From NCBI RefSeq assembly GCF_038050375.1, contig NZ_CP150886.1, positions 4,815,318 to 4,879,317 on the forward strand: DNA of 64,000 nt. Direction: 5' to 3'. Of this stretch, positions 44,799-55,017 are shown piece by piece. Every line of letters begins with the position of its first letter. Position 1 is the stretch's first letter. Both the position numbers and the translations under genes were made by a program. This DNA comes from Okeanomitos corallinicola TIOX110 (GTDB lineage: Bacteria; Cyanobacteriota; Cyanobacteriia; Cyanobacteriales; Nostocaceae). Below the pieces are notes generated by a model. The model was not told the DNA's origin and did not search any database. It saw only the letters and a program-made list of their open reading frames with translations.

Positions 44799-46016
44799 TT
44801 ACGCACTCCTCAACGCCACAATCGGATCAAGTTTTGCTGCTCTCCGCGCTGGAACAACACCAAAAAATAAACCAATTCCCCCAGAAATACCCACAGCCAT
44901 TGTAATCGAAACTAGAGAAATACTCGCCTCTAAAGGACTGATAGCTGAGACTAAAAATATGCCACCAACTCCCATAGTAGTACCCACTAAACCACCAATT
45001 ATAGAAACAATAACTGCTTCAATCATAAACTGAATTAAAATATCTTGTTGGGTAGCACCTATGGCTTTTCTCAAACCAATTTCCTGGGTACGTTCAGTCA
45101 CAGAAACTAGCATAATATTCATAATTCCAATACCACCAACAAGTAAAGAAATAGCAGCAATTCCAGTTAACATAACTGTCAAAGCACCGGAAATTTGACC
45201 TACTGTTTGCAAAGCATCTTTTTGGGTACGAATAGTAAAGTCATTTTCTCCCACTAATTTATGTCTTTGTCGGAGTAAATTAGTAATTTGAAATTCTGCT
45301 GCATCTACACTATCAGCATCTTGAGCAGAAGCAACTATATAAGTTACTTCTAACCCGTAGGGAGAAGTTCTACCAACTAGACGATTTGCTGTGGTGATAA
45401 TTGGCACTAATGCCGATTCATCATAATCTACACCTAAATTTGAACCTTTATCTGTTAATATCCCAATTATTTGAAAGCTGGCATTTTTGATTCTAATTTG
45501 TTCACCAATAGGATTAGTATTACCAAAAAGTTTTTCTTTTAATTTCGCACCTAAAACCACAACTTGGTTACTACGCTTCATATCTATATCACTGAAAAAT
45601 CTGCCTGTTGCTACTTCAAAATCACGTACTTGTAAAAAACTGGGAGTTGTACCAATAATGTTTACATTGGTATTTCTATTTTGATAAGTAACTACTTGTC
45701 TACTATTTAATTCCGCTGCGGTTGCTGCTACTGTTGGTACTTGAGTTGCAATTGCTGTGGCATCTTCTAATACTAAAGTTCTGACTACATCTCTAGAAAC
45801 TCGTTGTGTTTCTTCATTACCGGGAATCACAAATAAAACATTTGGTCCTAGGGAATTTAACTGATTAGCGACAAATTTTTGTCCACCTTCACCAATACCA
45901 ATCATGGCAATGACTGAGCCATTACCAATAATAATCCCTAGCATTGTTAAAGCACTTCTTAATTTATTAGATAGCAGGGTTTTACCTGCCATTTCTATAC
46001 TTTCTAGGAAATTCAT
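44799..46016 (-). CDS. MacB/FtsX-type ABC transporter permease
   Basis: The 405-residue protein has the MacB_PCD periplasmic domain (about 25-250, with FVIPGNEETQ and VATGRFFSDIDMKRSNQVVVLG) between the first membrane span and the three C-terminal spans of the FtsX domain (GIAAISLLVGGIGIMNIMLVSVTERTQEIGLRKAIGA motif block). The ATPase is a separate gene, unlike the fused Gram-negative MacB. Its ATG overlaps the stop of the fusion-protein gene (ATGA). Substrate is unknown: drug, lipid or envelope component. Confidence 0.88.
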   Translation of the reverse strand: MNFLESIEMAGKTLLSNKLRSALTMLGIIIGNGSVIAMIGIGEGGQKFVANQLNSLGPNVLFVIPGNEETQRVSRDVVRTLVLEDATAIATQVPTVAATAAELNSRQVVTYQNRNTNVNIIGTTPSFLQVRDFEVATGRFFSDIDMKRSNQVVVLGAKLKEKLFGNTNPIGEQIRIKNASFQIIGILTDKGSNLGVDYDESALVPIITTANRLVGRTSPYGLEVTYIVASAQDADSVDAAEFQITNLLRQRHKLVGENDFTIRTQKDALQTVGQISGALTVMLTGIAAISLLVGGIGIMNIMLVSVTERTQEIGLRKAIGATQQDILIQFMIEAVIVSIIGGLVGTTMGVGGIFLVSAISPLEASISLVSITMAVGISGGIGLFFGVVPARRAAKLDPIVALRSA

Positions 46017-47485
46017 GATTTTTTCTCCTCTTTCTCTTTGTTGATTTTGTACTCTTTGGGCGGATTAATAAATATTAAATCACCCTCTTTTACTCCTTCT
46101 AAAACTTGAGTTTCGTTGTTTATTTGGGTGCCAATTGTAATTTCTCTAAACTGAGGTTGATTATTTTCATCAGGGATTAATATGCCGGTTTTACCGTTTT
46201 CTGTGAGAATTGCTACTGTTGGTAAAGTTAAAGCATTGTTAATGCGATCTCCTAAAAAGGTAACATCCACATTTAAACCAGAACGCAGTTTATCCACACC
46301 ACTATCAATATCTAAACGCACCTGAAAAGATGTCACTCCTTGCTCTATTACTGCTTCAGGAGCAATTAAACGCACGCGTCCTTTAAATACTTGATCTGGG
46401 TAAGCATCAGCTACTATTTCTACCTGCTGTCCCTGTTTAATTCTGCCAATATCTGTTTCGGGAACTTGCGCTAAAACTTCTAAACCTTTTGCTAAAGCAA
46501 CTATAGAACTAGAAGTTGCTGATGTACTACTAGAAGCTGAGGTTGTCGGTGTCACAAAAGCTCCTATATTCGCATATTTTTGGGTAATAATTCCCGCAAA
46601 AGGAGCGCGAATAATGGTATCTTCTAATTGAACTTGTTGTTGTTTTAATTGGGCATTTGCAGCCGCTACACCAGCTTTGAATCTAGCAATTTCTTCTGGA
46701 CGATTGCCATTTTCTAGTTTTCTTAATGCTTCTCTTTCTTGGGCAACTACGGCTGCTTGTCTTTTAATATCTTCATTACGATTACCAGCTTTTTGTAATG
46801 ATAATCTTCTTTGGGCTTCTTCTAAACTAGCTTTGGCTCTCCTATTTTCACTAATATATTGATCTAAAGAATCTTGAGAAACAGCCCCTTGTTTAGCCAA
46901 TGTTTGATAACGATTGACTCTGGCTTGAGTTAGTTCTAATTGAGCTTTGGCTGAGTCTACTGCCGCCCTAGCTTGACCAATTTCTTGATCACGATTTCCT
47001 GCCCTAATTATTGCTAATTGTGCCTGAGCTTGAGCTAATCTTGCTCTAGCTTGGGAAATGTCTTCAGAACGGCTTCCTGCTTGACTTTCTGCTAGTTGTG
47101 CTTTTGCTTGTTCTAAGTTGGCTTGATATTGGAGAATTCGCATTTTAATATCGGAATTATCCATGCGAGCTATTATTTGTCCTTTCTCAACTTTTTGCCC
47201 CTGTTCAACATCTAAATCTGTGATAATTCCTGGATTTTTGGGACTAATATTCACGTTTTGGACTGGCTGTACTTTACCACTGGCTGTAATTCTTACGGTG
47301 ACGGTTTTTGCTGCTACGGGAACTGTGAGTTTACTAATATCTTGTTTACGGTTTTCTACGTTTGCTATTTTGATCGCTGTGGTTGTACCAATGATTAAAA
47401 GACCAGATGCTGTTAATCCCATTAACCAACGTAATGGATATTTGATTTTTTTGCCTATGAGGGGAATTTCTGTGTGAGTATTCAT
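46013..47485 (-). CDS. Periplasmic adaptor (membrane fusion protein), MacA/DevB type
   Basis: The 490 residues have an N-terminal membrane span (about 18-40), a lipoyl-type strand block (VNISPKNPGIITDLDVEQGQKV), and a very long coiled-coil hairpin (about 100-280) with several GNRxEDI/EEI turns. The return strand reads APFAGIITQKYANIGAFV. The long hairpin indicates direct docking with a TolC-like channel. It is the first of the three exporter genes and overlaps the permease by four bases. Whether it is MacA- or DevB-like cannot be settled by eye. Confidence 0.87.
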   Translation of the reverse strand: MNTHTEIPLIGKKIKYPLRWLMGLTASGLLIIGTTTAIKIANVENRKQDISKLTVPVAAKTVTVRITASGKVQPVQNVNISPKNPGIITDLDVEQGQKVEKGQIIARMDNSDIKMRILQYQANLEQAKAQLAESQAGSRSEDISQARARLAQAQAQLAIIRAGNRDQEIGQARAAVDSAKAQLELTQARVNRYQTLAKQGAVSQDSLDQYISENRRAKASLEEAQRRLSLQKAGNRNEDIKRQAAVVAQEREALRKLENGNRPEEIARFKAGVAAANAQLKQQQVQLEDTIIRAPFAGIITQKYANIGAFVTPTTSASSSTSATSSSIVALAKGLEVLAQVPETDIGRIKQGQQVEIVADAYPDQVFKGRVRLIAPEAVIEQGVTSFQVRLDIDSGVDKLRSGLNVDVTFLGDRINNALTLPTVAILTENGKTGILIPDENNQPQFREITIGTQINNETQVLEGVKEGDLIFINPPKEYKINKEKEEKKS

Positions 47486-47698
47486 GGGATTTTAGAGTTT
47501 GTATTTAGGATATTTGATGATCTAATTAATGACAATTTTTGATGAAAATATCATGACTTCTCAAGTCTGTATAAAGATGTAATTATGCAATTTATAAAGG
47601 TAAAAACATCAAATCCAGAAATGTCTGTTTATTAGTTGTTATTCATTAATCTTATGCTTTTAATTTCACATCAGCTATCACCTGATCGGGTGACTTTA

Positions 47699-48289
47699 CT
47701 ATTCAATAGGTGCTATTCCTTCCCAAACAATATCAACTAAATTATGGACAAACATTTGTTCATCTATCGGTGCATCTCCTGTCGGGTGCATCTGCTCTAA
47801 AAAAACATAATTCATCAGTGATCCCAGCAATATCATGGCAATAGTTTTTGGATTACTGGTGCGTAGTCTTCCTTGTTCTATTTCTTTCTCTAAAAAATTA
47901 GTAAATGTTTTCAAATCTCTACTAGGTCTAGAATCTACTCTATTGAGCATTTCTGGGATAGCATTACCACGGGAACGTAACATCATTAATCGTGGCATGA
48001 CTTGACGATTAAACTCTAAAATTTGAAGACACAATTTGACAAGATTTTGTTTCAGGTTTCCTTTCCCTACTAAAGCATCAAGTTCTTGTCCCCAAGGTGA
48101 TTTTTCGGGAATTCCCATTGATGCAAAAAAAAGTTCTTCTTTGGTGGAGAAACGTTTGAAAATTGACGCTTCTGAAATTCCTGCGTTTTGAGCTATTTCT
48201 AAGGTGGAAGCTCCAAAACCTTGTTCAAGGAAGATTTCACGGGCTGCATCTAAAATTTGCTGATTGGTAATTTTTGCTATTCGTGCCAT
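47699..48289 (-). CDS. TetR/AcrR-family transcriptional regulator
   Basis: The 196-residue protein has an N-terminal TetR HTH (about 8-55: ITNQQILDAAREIFLEQGFG, STLEIAQNAGISEASIFKRF) and a ligand-binding helical domain. It lies 213 bases upstream of the exporter operon on the same strand. A 22-bp palindrome (48323-48344) lies 34 bases upstream of its start codon and is the probable autoregulatory operator. It probably controls the exporter, although no second copy of the palindrome is seen before that operon. Confidence 0.9.
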   Translation of the reverse strand: MARIAKITNQQILDAAREIFLEQGFGASTLEIAQNAGISEASIFKRFSTKEELFFASMGIPEKSPWGQELDALVGKGNLKQNLVKLCLQILEFNRQVMPRLMMLRSRGNAIPEMLNRVDSRPSRDLKTFTNFLEKEIEQGRLRTSNPKTIAMILLGSLMNYVFLEQMHPTGDAPIDEQMFVHNLVDIVWEGIAPIE

Positions 48290-48322
48290 AAATAAGTATG
48301 TTATTACTTATTAATTTAACAA

Positions 48323-48344
48323 AAGTTAACATAGATGTCAACTT
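48323..48344. promoter_or_regulatory. Candidate TetR operator
   Basis: AAGTTAAC-N6-GTCAACTT is a 22-bp near-perfect palindrome (one mismatch pair) between the divergent tetR-type gene and the TPR gene. Size, spacing and location match TetR-family operators. It could regulate both flanking genes. Confidence 0.6.
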
Positions 48345-48449
48345 TCTAACTGGAGTATGTTAATTCCCCTCAAGGAAACCTGTCGTCTACCGTAGAAATC
48401 GTCTAAGCTATCGAAAAGAAGATTTTAATTATGGTTAAGAGGCGGTAGT

Positions 48450-49337
48450 GTGCCAAAACACCTTCATGTGATTTCATTTTTAGTAGCCTGTAGTTTGTGG
48501 AATATGCCTCAAGCAGTTCATGCCCAGGCGCTAATACCTCATACAGTACAGATTGATAGAGATAAGTTAGAGACACAAGGTTTGAGTTTAGCTCAAGAAG
48601 CGGCTCAATTAGCGCGGTTTCGGGAGATTGACATGGCTTTGCCAAGAGCTAGGCTGGCTACTCAATTAGCTCCGAAAAATGATAAGGTATGGTTATTGTT
48701 GGGTGGACTACATCTGCAAGCTAAAGAGTTTGATCAGGCGATCGCCGCTTTACAGACAGCACAAACTCTCAATCCCAAAAATGCGGATATCCTCTTTGCA
48801 TTGGGTTCAGCCAGTTTTCAGCAAAAGAAATATCAAGCAGCAGCTGAATATTACCAAAATGGATTAAAACTGACACCCAAAGATGCAGAAGGGCTGTTTG
48901 ACCTGGGTAATGCTTATTATATGCTAGGCCGTTTACCAGAGGCGATCGCCAAATTTGATCAAGCAGTTTCCCAAGATCAGAAATTTTGGCCAGCAATTAA
49001 CAACATTGGTTTAATTAAATATGAACAGGGGGATATTCAAGGTGCAGTTAAGCAATGGCAAGCAGCCATAGCAGTTGATAAACAGGCAGCAGAACCTTTA
49101 TTAGCCCTAGCAGTAGCAATGTACACAAAAGGCGATCAACAACAAGGTTTAAGAATGGGAGAGGCAGCACTGCGAATAGATCAACGCTATGCTGACATCA
49201 ACTTTCTCAAAGAAAACCTCTGGGGGGAACGTCTATTGCTAGACACAAGAAGGTTCTTAGAATTACCACAAATGCAATCAGTGTTAGAACCCCAGGAAGA
49301 AGGTGTAGTTATACCTAACTCACTGCCAGCACAGTAA
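48450..49337 (+). CDS. Exported tetratricopeptide-repeat protein
   Basis: The 295-residue protein starts at GTG; an ATG at 48431 is out of the frame because a stop intervenes. It has a cleavable signal peptide (about 1-26, ending AVHA before QALIP) and at least five TPR units from about residue 65 to 234 (for example VWLLLGGLHLQAKEFDQAI and GLFDLGNAYYMLGRLPEA). TPR proteins scaffold complexes; the partner is unknown. It is divergent from the tetR gene, with the palindrome between them. Confidence 0.85.
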   Translation: MPKHLHVISFLVACSLWNMPQAVHAQALIPHTVQIDRDKLETQGLSLAQEAAQLARFREIDMALPRARLATQLAPKNDKVWLLLGGLHLQAKEFDQAIAALQTAQTLNPKNADILFALGSASFQQKKYQAAAEYYQNGLKLTPKDAEGLFDLGNAYYMLGRLPEAIAKFDQAVSQDQKFWPAINNIGLIKYEQGDIQGAVKQWQAAIAVDKQAAEPLLALAVAMYTKGDQQQGLRMGEAALRIDQRYADINFLKENLWGERLLLDTRRFLELPQMQSVLEPQEEGVVIPNSLPAQ

Positions 49338-50036
49338 AAATGTCTGTTACAACACATTGGTGACAATGGAATCACAATTTTGAGATCACAGAATGATCCT
49401 AGTAGTCAGTCTCAGCCACTAAAAACCTGAAACCTGTTACCTATGTAATAATATTGATTGGTAATTGGTAATCAAACTTACCATTACCAGTTTTCCATTT
49501 TATAGCTGGGGTTTACCAGTAGATTTTTTTCGTGGTAACGTAGCATTGCATCATCTACATATCAACAGAGCCATTGAAAAATTAGCCAAAAATTTCTCGA
49601 AGCCTGAAAAATCATTGATTTTTGATGGTATCAAAGGCTATTCCTTGCATATTAATTTAACTTCTATAGTTCAAAGTCCATTAATTTATCACTGTTTTAG
49701 GCTAATTTAGCAATTCCTCCTGGCCTAACTTGACTTTTTTTTAGTACATAAGTACATAATATTCTCAATAGGCAAGTAAAACAACCTTAAAAGACAAAAA
49801 TCATCACAGGAAACATCAAGAATTATCTCTATTTCTCCCTACTTCACATTTGCCTGTGGAAGAAAAATTAGAACCCCAAGCTGGCTATCAGTCAGCCCTA
49901 GTGACAAACAAAAAATAAATAGCCAATTGCAGGAGGTATAAAACAAAATCAACGGAGGCAGTAAACAAATTTGACTGCTAACTGCCGATAATGGGGTAAA
50001 TTATGGTTTAATATCGCTGACACTAGGAATAAAAAA
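49338..50036. other. 699-bp intergenic region
   Basis: It contains a small stem with ACCAATTACC-type arms near 49461-49492 and otherwise AT-rich sequence. One frame of 81 codons (49465-49710) starts at TTG and has no family or ribosome-binding site, so it is not called. An AGGAGG-like run at 49931 precedes no start. Confidence 0.55.
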
Positions 50037-50441
50037 CTACACATCATTATTAGATATAAGTGTAATAATTTGATCAACAAATTGTTGATGATCAACAACG
50101 GGCTTCGATATGTAACCATTAGCACCACTTTGTTTGAGAAAGTTTTCGCGATCGCCTTCCATAGCGTGTGCAGTCACTAAAATTACAGGTAACTTTGCCG
50201 TTTGCGGATCAGACTTTAACATTTGAGTAATTTTGATACCATCGACAGATTTACCTTGATACATACTGCGTGCAAGAGAAACATCCATTAAAATCAAGTC
50301 AGCTTCTCCAGACTGGGCAATTTTAATTACCTCTTCCACGTCTTCAGTGTGTTTTACATCCATGCCACCCCGCTTGGTTAAAATTTTGGAAAAAACACGA
50401 GCATTAATCGGATCATCTTCGACAATTAAAACTGTCTTCAT
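50037..50441 (-). CDS. Single-domain response regulator (CheY/DivK-like)
   Basis: The 134 residues are a lone receiver domain: the acidic pair EDD (8-10), Asp53 in ADLILMDVSLA, Thr in LPVILVTAHAM and Lys in GYISKPV. There is no output domain. It resembles DivK/PatA-type phospho-relay components common in cyanobacteria. It is monocistronic, divergent from the gyrA-type gene, with 297 bases between them. The partner kinase is not encoded nearby. Confidence 0.9.
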   Translation of the reverse strand: MKTVLIVEDDPINARVFSKILTKRGGMDVKHTEDVEEVIKIAQSGEADLILMDVSLARSMYQGKSVDGIKITQMLKSDPQTAKLPVILVTAHAMEGDRENFLKQSGANGYISKPVVDHQQFVDQIITLISNNDV

Positions 50442-50738
50442 GGCAAATTCAACTTATAAAGGGGAAAAAAATTCATTTTAGATGAGGTATTGGGAAGAAA
50501 CAATAAAACCTCTCCCAATTTGGTATAGATAAGTTATGCAGCAAATAGTACCTGCTAACTTTTTAATAATCTCATGTGTATCCCCAATATCAAGGATAAT
50601 ACTAAGGATAATACTATGGTTTTTTATCCTCTGAAGATCAAAATTGTGTGAGGAACACTATTTTATTGATGATGCAGTGGTTACTACAGTAATAAGTCTC
50701 AAAGACATTCGTATAGTTAGAATTCAGGGAAAAAACTC

Positions 50739-53234
50739 ATGGCACAACAGTTAAACCTTCTCTCAAAGGGACAGGTCATCACAACACCCCTGCACACCGA
50801 GATGCAACGGTCTTACCTAGAATATGCCATGAGTGTGATAGTCGGGCGGGCATTACCGGATGTCCGTGATGGCTTAAAACCAGTGCATAGGCGAATTTTA
50901 TATGCTATGCACGAACTGGGATTAACACCAGATAGACCATACCGGAAATGCGCTCGCGTAGTTGGTGATGTCTTAGGTAAATACCATCCTCACGGTGATC
51001 AAGCTGTTTATGATGCCCTAGTTAGGTTAGTGCAGGAATTTTCCAGCCGTTACCCCTTACTAGGTGGACATGGTAACTTTGGCAGCGTGGATAACGATCC
51101 ACCAGCCGCCATGCGTTATACAGAAACACGCCTGTCCCCAGTCAGTCACGAGGGAATGCTGGCAGAAATTGGCGAAGAAACGGTGGAATTTATCGGTAAC
51201 TTCGATAATTCCCAGCAAGAACCAACAGTATTACCTGCTCAGTTACCCTTTCTCCTACTTAATGGCTGCGCTGGTATTGCAGTGGGGATGGCTACTAATA
51301 TTCCACCCCACAACTTAGGGGAAATAGTGGATGGTTTAATTGCCTTAATTGACAACCCAGATTTAACAGATAAAAAATTATTTGAGTTAATACCCGGGCC
51401 TGATTTTCCTACAGGGGGTGAAATTATTGGTCATGGAGGAATTCAGGATGCATACACCAGTGGTAAGGGAGGGATCTTATTACGAGGTGTAGCGACAGTA
51501 GAAGAAATACCACCAGCAAGGGGTACGAAACGAAAAACAGCAATTATTGTCACAGAATTACCTTATCAAGTTAATAAGGCTGGCTGGATTGAAAAAGTCG
51601 CAGATTTAGTGAATCAAGGGCGTTTACAAGGTATTTCTGACTTACGGGATGAGAGTGACCGGGACGGAATGCGAGTAGTTATTGAACTTAAACGTGATGC
51701 CCAACCCCAGGATGTTCTTCAGCACCTGTATCATCAAACAGCTTTACAAACTACCTTTGGCGCAATTCTTTTAGCATTGGTGGATGGACAACCCCGCCAG
51801 TTAAGCTTGCGACAAATATTACTGGAATTTCTCAATTTCCGAGAATATACTCTCAACCGACGTTACAGTTACGAATTAGGGAAAGCTGAAAACAGATTAA
51901 ATATCGTCACTGGTTTATTAGCCGCTTTATCTCAGGTGGATCAAGTCATCAGGATTTTACGGCAAGCTGCGGATGGTAGTACAGCCAAAATGACTCTTTG
52001 TAAGGAATTAGAATTGAATGAAATTCAGGCAGACGCTATTTTGGCTATGCCATTACGCCGTCTAACCAGTTTAGAACAGCAGAATCTACAGCAAGAATTT
52101 AACGAACTCAACGGGCAAATTATCTCATTGCGGAGATTACTGGAAGACAGAAGGGAATTACTCAAGTCTTTGAAAAAAGATTTGCGAAGTCTCAAGCGTA
52201 AATATGGTGATACCAGGCGCACAAAAATTTCCGCCATGAGTGAGACTGTCATCAAAGCAGAAAAGGGCAAAATACAAACAGACGGAAATCAAAAATCTAA
52301 AACTCCTGTATCTGAACCAGAAGCAGCCATTTTAGAATTTAGCCACCGTGGTTATGTGCGTCGTCTGTCCCCCAATGGGAAAAAACCAAAAGCTGAGAAC
52401 AGTTTGCACGAAAATGACTTTATCCTCAAATCTGAGTTAACTAACACTGAAGAAGATTTATTCATTCTCAACACAGGGGGTAAAGTTTACCCGTTGAAAG
52501 TGGGAGAAATTCCCCTGACAACAGGACGTTCTCCCAGGGGAACACCATTAATTACCATGCTGACCAGTACGGCTCAAGCTAATGTAGAAGGTATTGTGAA
52601 CCGTTTTGTTCTGCCAGAATTTTATGAAACTACCCAAATGGTGCTTTTGACCAAGCAGGGGCGGATCAAACGGTTGGCTATGGAGGAATTAAATAATCTT
52701 AGTCGGCGCGGAATCACCATTTTAAAACTCAAAGATGATGATGAGTTGTCTTTTTGCGAGTTTACTACTACAGGTCAGCATTTGATTTTAGCTAGTTCTG
52801 GTGGTCGTTTGTTGCGGTTTGTGGTTAATGATGACCAGTTACCGATGATGGGACGTGCTGCTATGGGTTTACAAGCATTCCGTCTGGTAAAAAATCAACA
52901 AATGGTTGGCTGTGTAACTGTTGATAAAGATGATCAATTGTTGTTAGTTACTCAAGAAGGATATGCCAAGCGTGTACCTGCGAGTAATTTAAGGGCAGCA
53001 AATCGTGGAGATTTGGGGATTCAAATGTTGAAGTTTTATAACAAAACCGATCATCTAGCGGCCATGGTGCGTGTCAACCCAGGCTCAGAAGTTGCGCTAA
53101 TTACCAATAGGGAGCGAGTAATCAAAGTTTCTGTAGATACAGTTCCAGTTTTAGAAAGAGATTCCAAAGGTGAGAATATCTTACAAGTAAACCGTGATGA
53201 GCAAATTATCAGTGTTATTGAGGTGCAAGAATAA
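50739..53234 (+). CDS. gyrA: Type IIA topoisomerase subunit A (GyrA/ParC family)
   Basis: The protein breaks and rejoins DNA strands as the A subunit of gyrase or topoisomerase IV. The 831 residues show the winged-helix core ([15 protein letters not shown]), the catalytic Tyr in [12 protein letters not shown] (about 128), the coiled-coil gate and a C-terminal beta-pinwheel with six blades. The canonical GyrA box (QRRGGKG-type) expected before the first blade is not present: that segment reads [13 protein letters not shown]. This points to a ParC-like or non-wrapping enzyme. gyrB is nearby at 56261-58198. Confidence 0.85.
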   Translation: MAQQLNLLSKGQVITTPLHTEMQRSYLEYAMSVIVGRALPDVRDGLKPVHRRILYAMHELGLTPDRPYRKCARVVGDVLGKYHPHGDQAVYDALVRLVQEFSSRYPLLGGHGNFGSVDNDPPAAMRYTETRLSPVSHEGMLAEIGEETVEFIGNFDNSQQEPTVLPAQLPFLLLNGCAGIAVGMATNIPPHNLGEIVDGLIALIDNPDLTDKKLFELIPGPDFPTGGEIIGHGGIQDAYTSGKGGILLRGVATVEEIPPARGTKRKTAIIVTELPYQVNKAGWIEKVADLVNQGRLQGISDLRDESDRDGMRVVIELKRDAQPQDVLQHLYHQTALQTTFGAILLALVDGQPRQLSLRQILLEFLNFREYTLNRRYSYELGKAENRLNIVTGLLAALSQVDQVIRILRQAADGSTAKMTLCKELELNEIQADAILAMPLRRLTSLEQQNLQQEFNELNGQIISLRRLLEDRRELLKSLKKDLRSLKRKYGDTRRTKISAMSETVIKAEKGKIQTDGNQKSKTPVSEPEAAILEFSHRGYVRRLSPNGKKPKAENSLHENDFILKSELTNTEEDLFILNTGGKVYPLKVGEIPLTTGRSPRGTPLITMLTSTAQANVEGIVNRFVLPEFYETTQMVLLTKQGRIKRLAMEELNNLSRRGITILKLKDDDELSFCEFTTTGQHLILASSGGRLLRFVVNDDQLPMMGRAAMGLQAFRLVKNQQMVGCVTVDKDDQLLLVTQEGYAKRVPASNLRAANRGDLGIQMLKFYNKTDHLAAMVRVNPGSEVALITNRERVIKVSVDTVPVLERDSKGENILQVNRDEQIISVIEVQE

Positions 53235-53323
53235 ATGAACTTAACGCGTGAAAACCCTTGCCATCAATAAGTTTTAGCTGAAATTATGTCTTAACTACTT
53301 TGTCAACTGTTGTAAGAACAGAA

Positions 53324-53370
53324 AACAGGAAAAGATGTAAGGAATAAAGCTTACCTTTTCCTGTTTGTCT
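53324..53370 (+). terminator. Terminator of the gyrA-type gene
   Basis: Arms AACAGGAAAAG and CTTTTCCTGTT, extended by GTAAG/CTTAC, are followed by TTGTCTTCTT. It lies 90 bases after the gyrA stop. Confidence 0.7.
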
Positions 53371-53441
53371 TCTTCCTCTGGGGTGATTTTTTAGATTTGT
53401 GAAAATATTTTCATAAATCGCCACCCTAATATTAATGATCA

Positions 53442-53489
53442 TTGCATTTTTGAAAAAAATTGTTATATTAGTTTACATAAAGTAACAAG
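53442..53489 (+). promoter_or_regulatory. Promoter and candidate HLR1 site of the Hlip gene
   Basis: A -35-like TTGCAT (53442) and -10-like TATATT (53464) are 16 bases apart. Right after lies TTTACATA-N2-GTAACAAG (53472-53489). The first half fits the RpaB-binding HLR1 half-site (G/T)TTACA(T/A)(T/A) exactly; the second fits six of eight. A site over the start point would repress in low light and release in high light. Confidence 0.55.
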
Positions 53490-53519
53490 GTTTAGTAAAT
53501 ATAGTTTGGAGTGCGAACC

Positions 53520-53699
53520 ATGACTAATGCAACAAAAACTATGACTTCCATACCCGAAGATCGCAATGCTTGGCGTTGGGGCTTCACTCCCCAAGCAGAA
53601 ATATGGAATGGTCGCCTAGCAATGATCGGTTTTTTAGCAGCTACTTTAATTGAGTTGTTTTCTGGTCAAGGCTTCCTACACTTTTGGGGTATTCTGTAA
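53520..53699 (+). CDS. High-light-inducible protein (Hlip/SCP)
   Basis: Hlips are one-helix chlorophyll-binding thylakoid proteins that protect during light stress and help chlorophyll handling in photosystem II assembly. The 59-residue product has the ExxNxR signature (E27, N30, R32) in [15 protein letters not shown] and the PxW-rich N-terminus. An upstream GTG (53511) is in frame, but GGAG lies eight bases before the ATG at 53520, so the ATG is chosen. A terminator follows. It is monocistronic. Confidence 0.92.
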   Translation: MTNATKTMTSIPEDRNAWRWGFTPQAEIWNGRLAMIGFLAATLIELFSGQGFLHFWGIL

Positions 53700-53728
53700 A
53701 TTTTGAGCTACAACATTTTTTGTAAATC

Positions 53729-53768
53729 AAAAAACCTGGTAATTGTAATTAACTACCAGGTTTTTTAT
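53729..53768 (+). terminator. Terminator of the Hlip gene
   Basis: Stem AAAAACCTGGTA/TACCAGGTTTTTT, with the T-run continuing to TTTATTT. Symmetric enough to also serve the minus-strand sigA transcript, whose stop is at 53845. Confidence 0.8.
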
Positions 53769-53844
53769 TTATTAATGGAGTTAGGAGATGGGAAGGTGGG
53801 GTGATGGGGTGAAAAATATTTTTACCAATGCCCAATGCCCAATT

Positions 53845-55017
53845 CTACCGAATATATTCCTTGAGAACACTATTACGATTGGGATGACGTAATTTACGGA
53901 GTGCTTTGGCTTCTATTTGGCGAATTCTCTCACGGGTGACGTTGAAAATCTGACCAATTTCTTCCAAGGTTTTCATGCGTCCATCATCCAAACCGTAGCG
54001 CAGTCTTAACACATCTCTTTCACGCGGACTGAGGCTATCAAGCACTTTTTCTAGGTCTTCTCTCAGTAAATTTTTAGAAACTTGGTCTTCTGGTGTTTCT
54101 CCGTCGGATTCAATAAAATCTCCTAACCGGGAATCTTCTTCTTTACCAATAGGTGTTTCTAAAGAAATTGGTAGCTGGGCTGATTTAGCAATAAAACGTA
54201 GCTTCTCAATGGTCATTTCCATCCGAGTCGCAATTTCTTCTTCTGTGGGTTTGCGACCCATTTCTTGGGAGAGAAGTTTGGTAGTTTTCTTAATTCGTGA
54301 TATTGTTTCGTAGAGGTGAACTGGTAGACGGATAGTACGAGATTGATCAGCGATCGCTCTTGTAATAGCTTGACGAATCCACCATGTAGCGTAGGTAGAA
54401 AACTTATAACCTTTTTCGTGGTCAAATTTTTCTGCTGCGCGAATCAATCCAAGGCTACCTTCTTGAATGAGGTCTTGGAAGGATAAACCACGATTCATAT
54501 ATTTTTTGGCAATCGAAACCACAAGCCGCAGGTTGGATTGCACCATTTTATCCTTAGCCCTGCGGCCAACGTGTAGACGATAACGGAAAGTGGGTAATGG
54601 CAGTTCTACCGCTGCTGCCCATTCCTTCATTTCCGGTTCACGTTCTAGTTGATCATACAAGTCTTCATAAACTCGCTCTAGCTGGAGTAAATCAGCGATT
54701 TTCCTAGCTAGTTCAATTTCTTCATCGGCGCGTAACAAGCGAATCCGACCGATTTCTTGTAGATAAAGACGAATCGAATCTTCTGTATAGTGCTTTTTCT
54801 TACTTTGTGTCCGACGACGCGATTTAGCGGCTTTTCCAGACTTTGCGTCGTCCTCATCAGTCTGAGGCTCTAAAAAATCATCAATTTCGCCGTCATCGGT
54901 AAGTATTAAATCCTCTTCATCCTCGACTAATAAGAGTTCTTCTTCGATATCAGGCGGATTTATCATTTCTAGGTCAGGCCGATAAATATTATCGAGTACG
55001 TTGTTAGCCTGGTTCAT
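53845..55017 (-). CDS. sigA: Principal RNA polymerase sigma factor SigA (RpoD)
   Basis: SigA directs RNA polymerase to housekeeping promoters. The 390 residues match the length of the Anabaena principal sigma factor. Regions are clear: an acidic N-terminus (1-60), region 1.2 ([13 protein letters not shown]), 2.3-2.4 ([30 protein letters not shown]), region 3 and region 4.2 ([28 protein letters not shown]). The tail LKEYIR is typical of group 1. A 1.24-kb gap lies upstream. Confidence 0.95.
   Translation of the reverse strand: MNQANNVLDNIYRPDLEMINPPDIEEELLLVEDEEDLILTDDGEIDDFLEPQTDEDDAKSGKAAKSRRRTQSKKKHYTEDSIRLYLQEIGRIRLLRADEEIELARKIADLLQLERVYEDLYDQLEREPEMKEWAAAVELPLPTFRYRLHVGRRAKDKMVQSNLRLVVSIAKKYMNRGLSFQDLIQEGSLGLIRAAEKFDHEKGYKFSTYATWWIRQAITRAIADQSRTIRLPVHLYETISRIKKTTKLLSQEMGRKPTEEEIATRMEMTIEKLRFIAKSAQLPISLETPIGKEEDSRLGDFIESDGETPEDQVSKNLLREDLEKVLDSLSPRERDVLRLRYGLDDGRMKTLEEIGQIFNVTRERIRQIEAKALRKLRHPNRNSVLKEYIR

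Noticed and set aside
43771-47485. Firm assignment of the exporter as DevBCA (heterocyst glycolipid exporter)
   Set aside because: The permease has the MacB periplasmic domain, and similarity to DevC could not be confirmed without alignment.
49465-49710. 81-codon frame starting at TTG
   Set aside because: No ribosome-binding site, odd composition and no recognised motif; it overlaps an inverted repeat.
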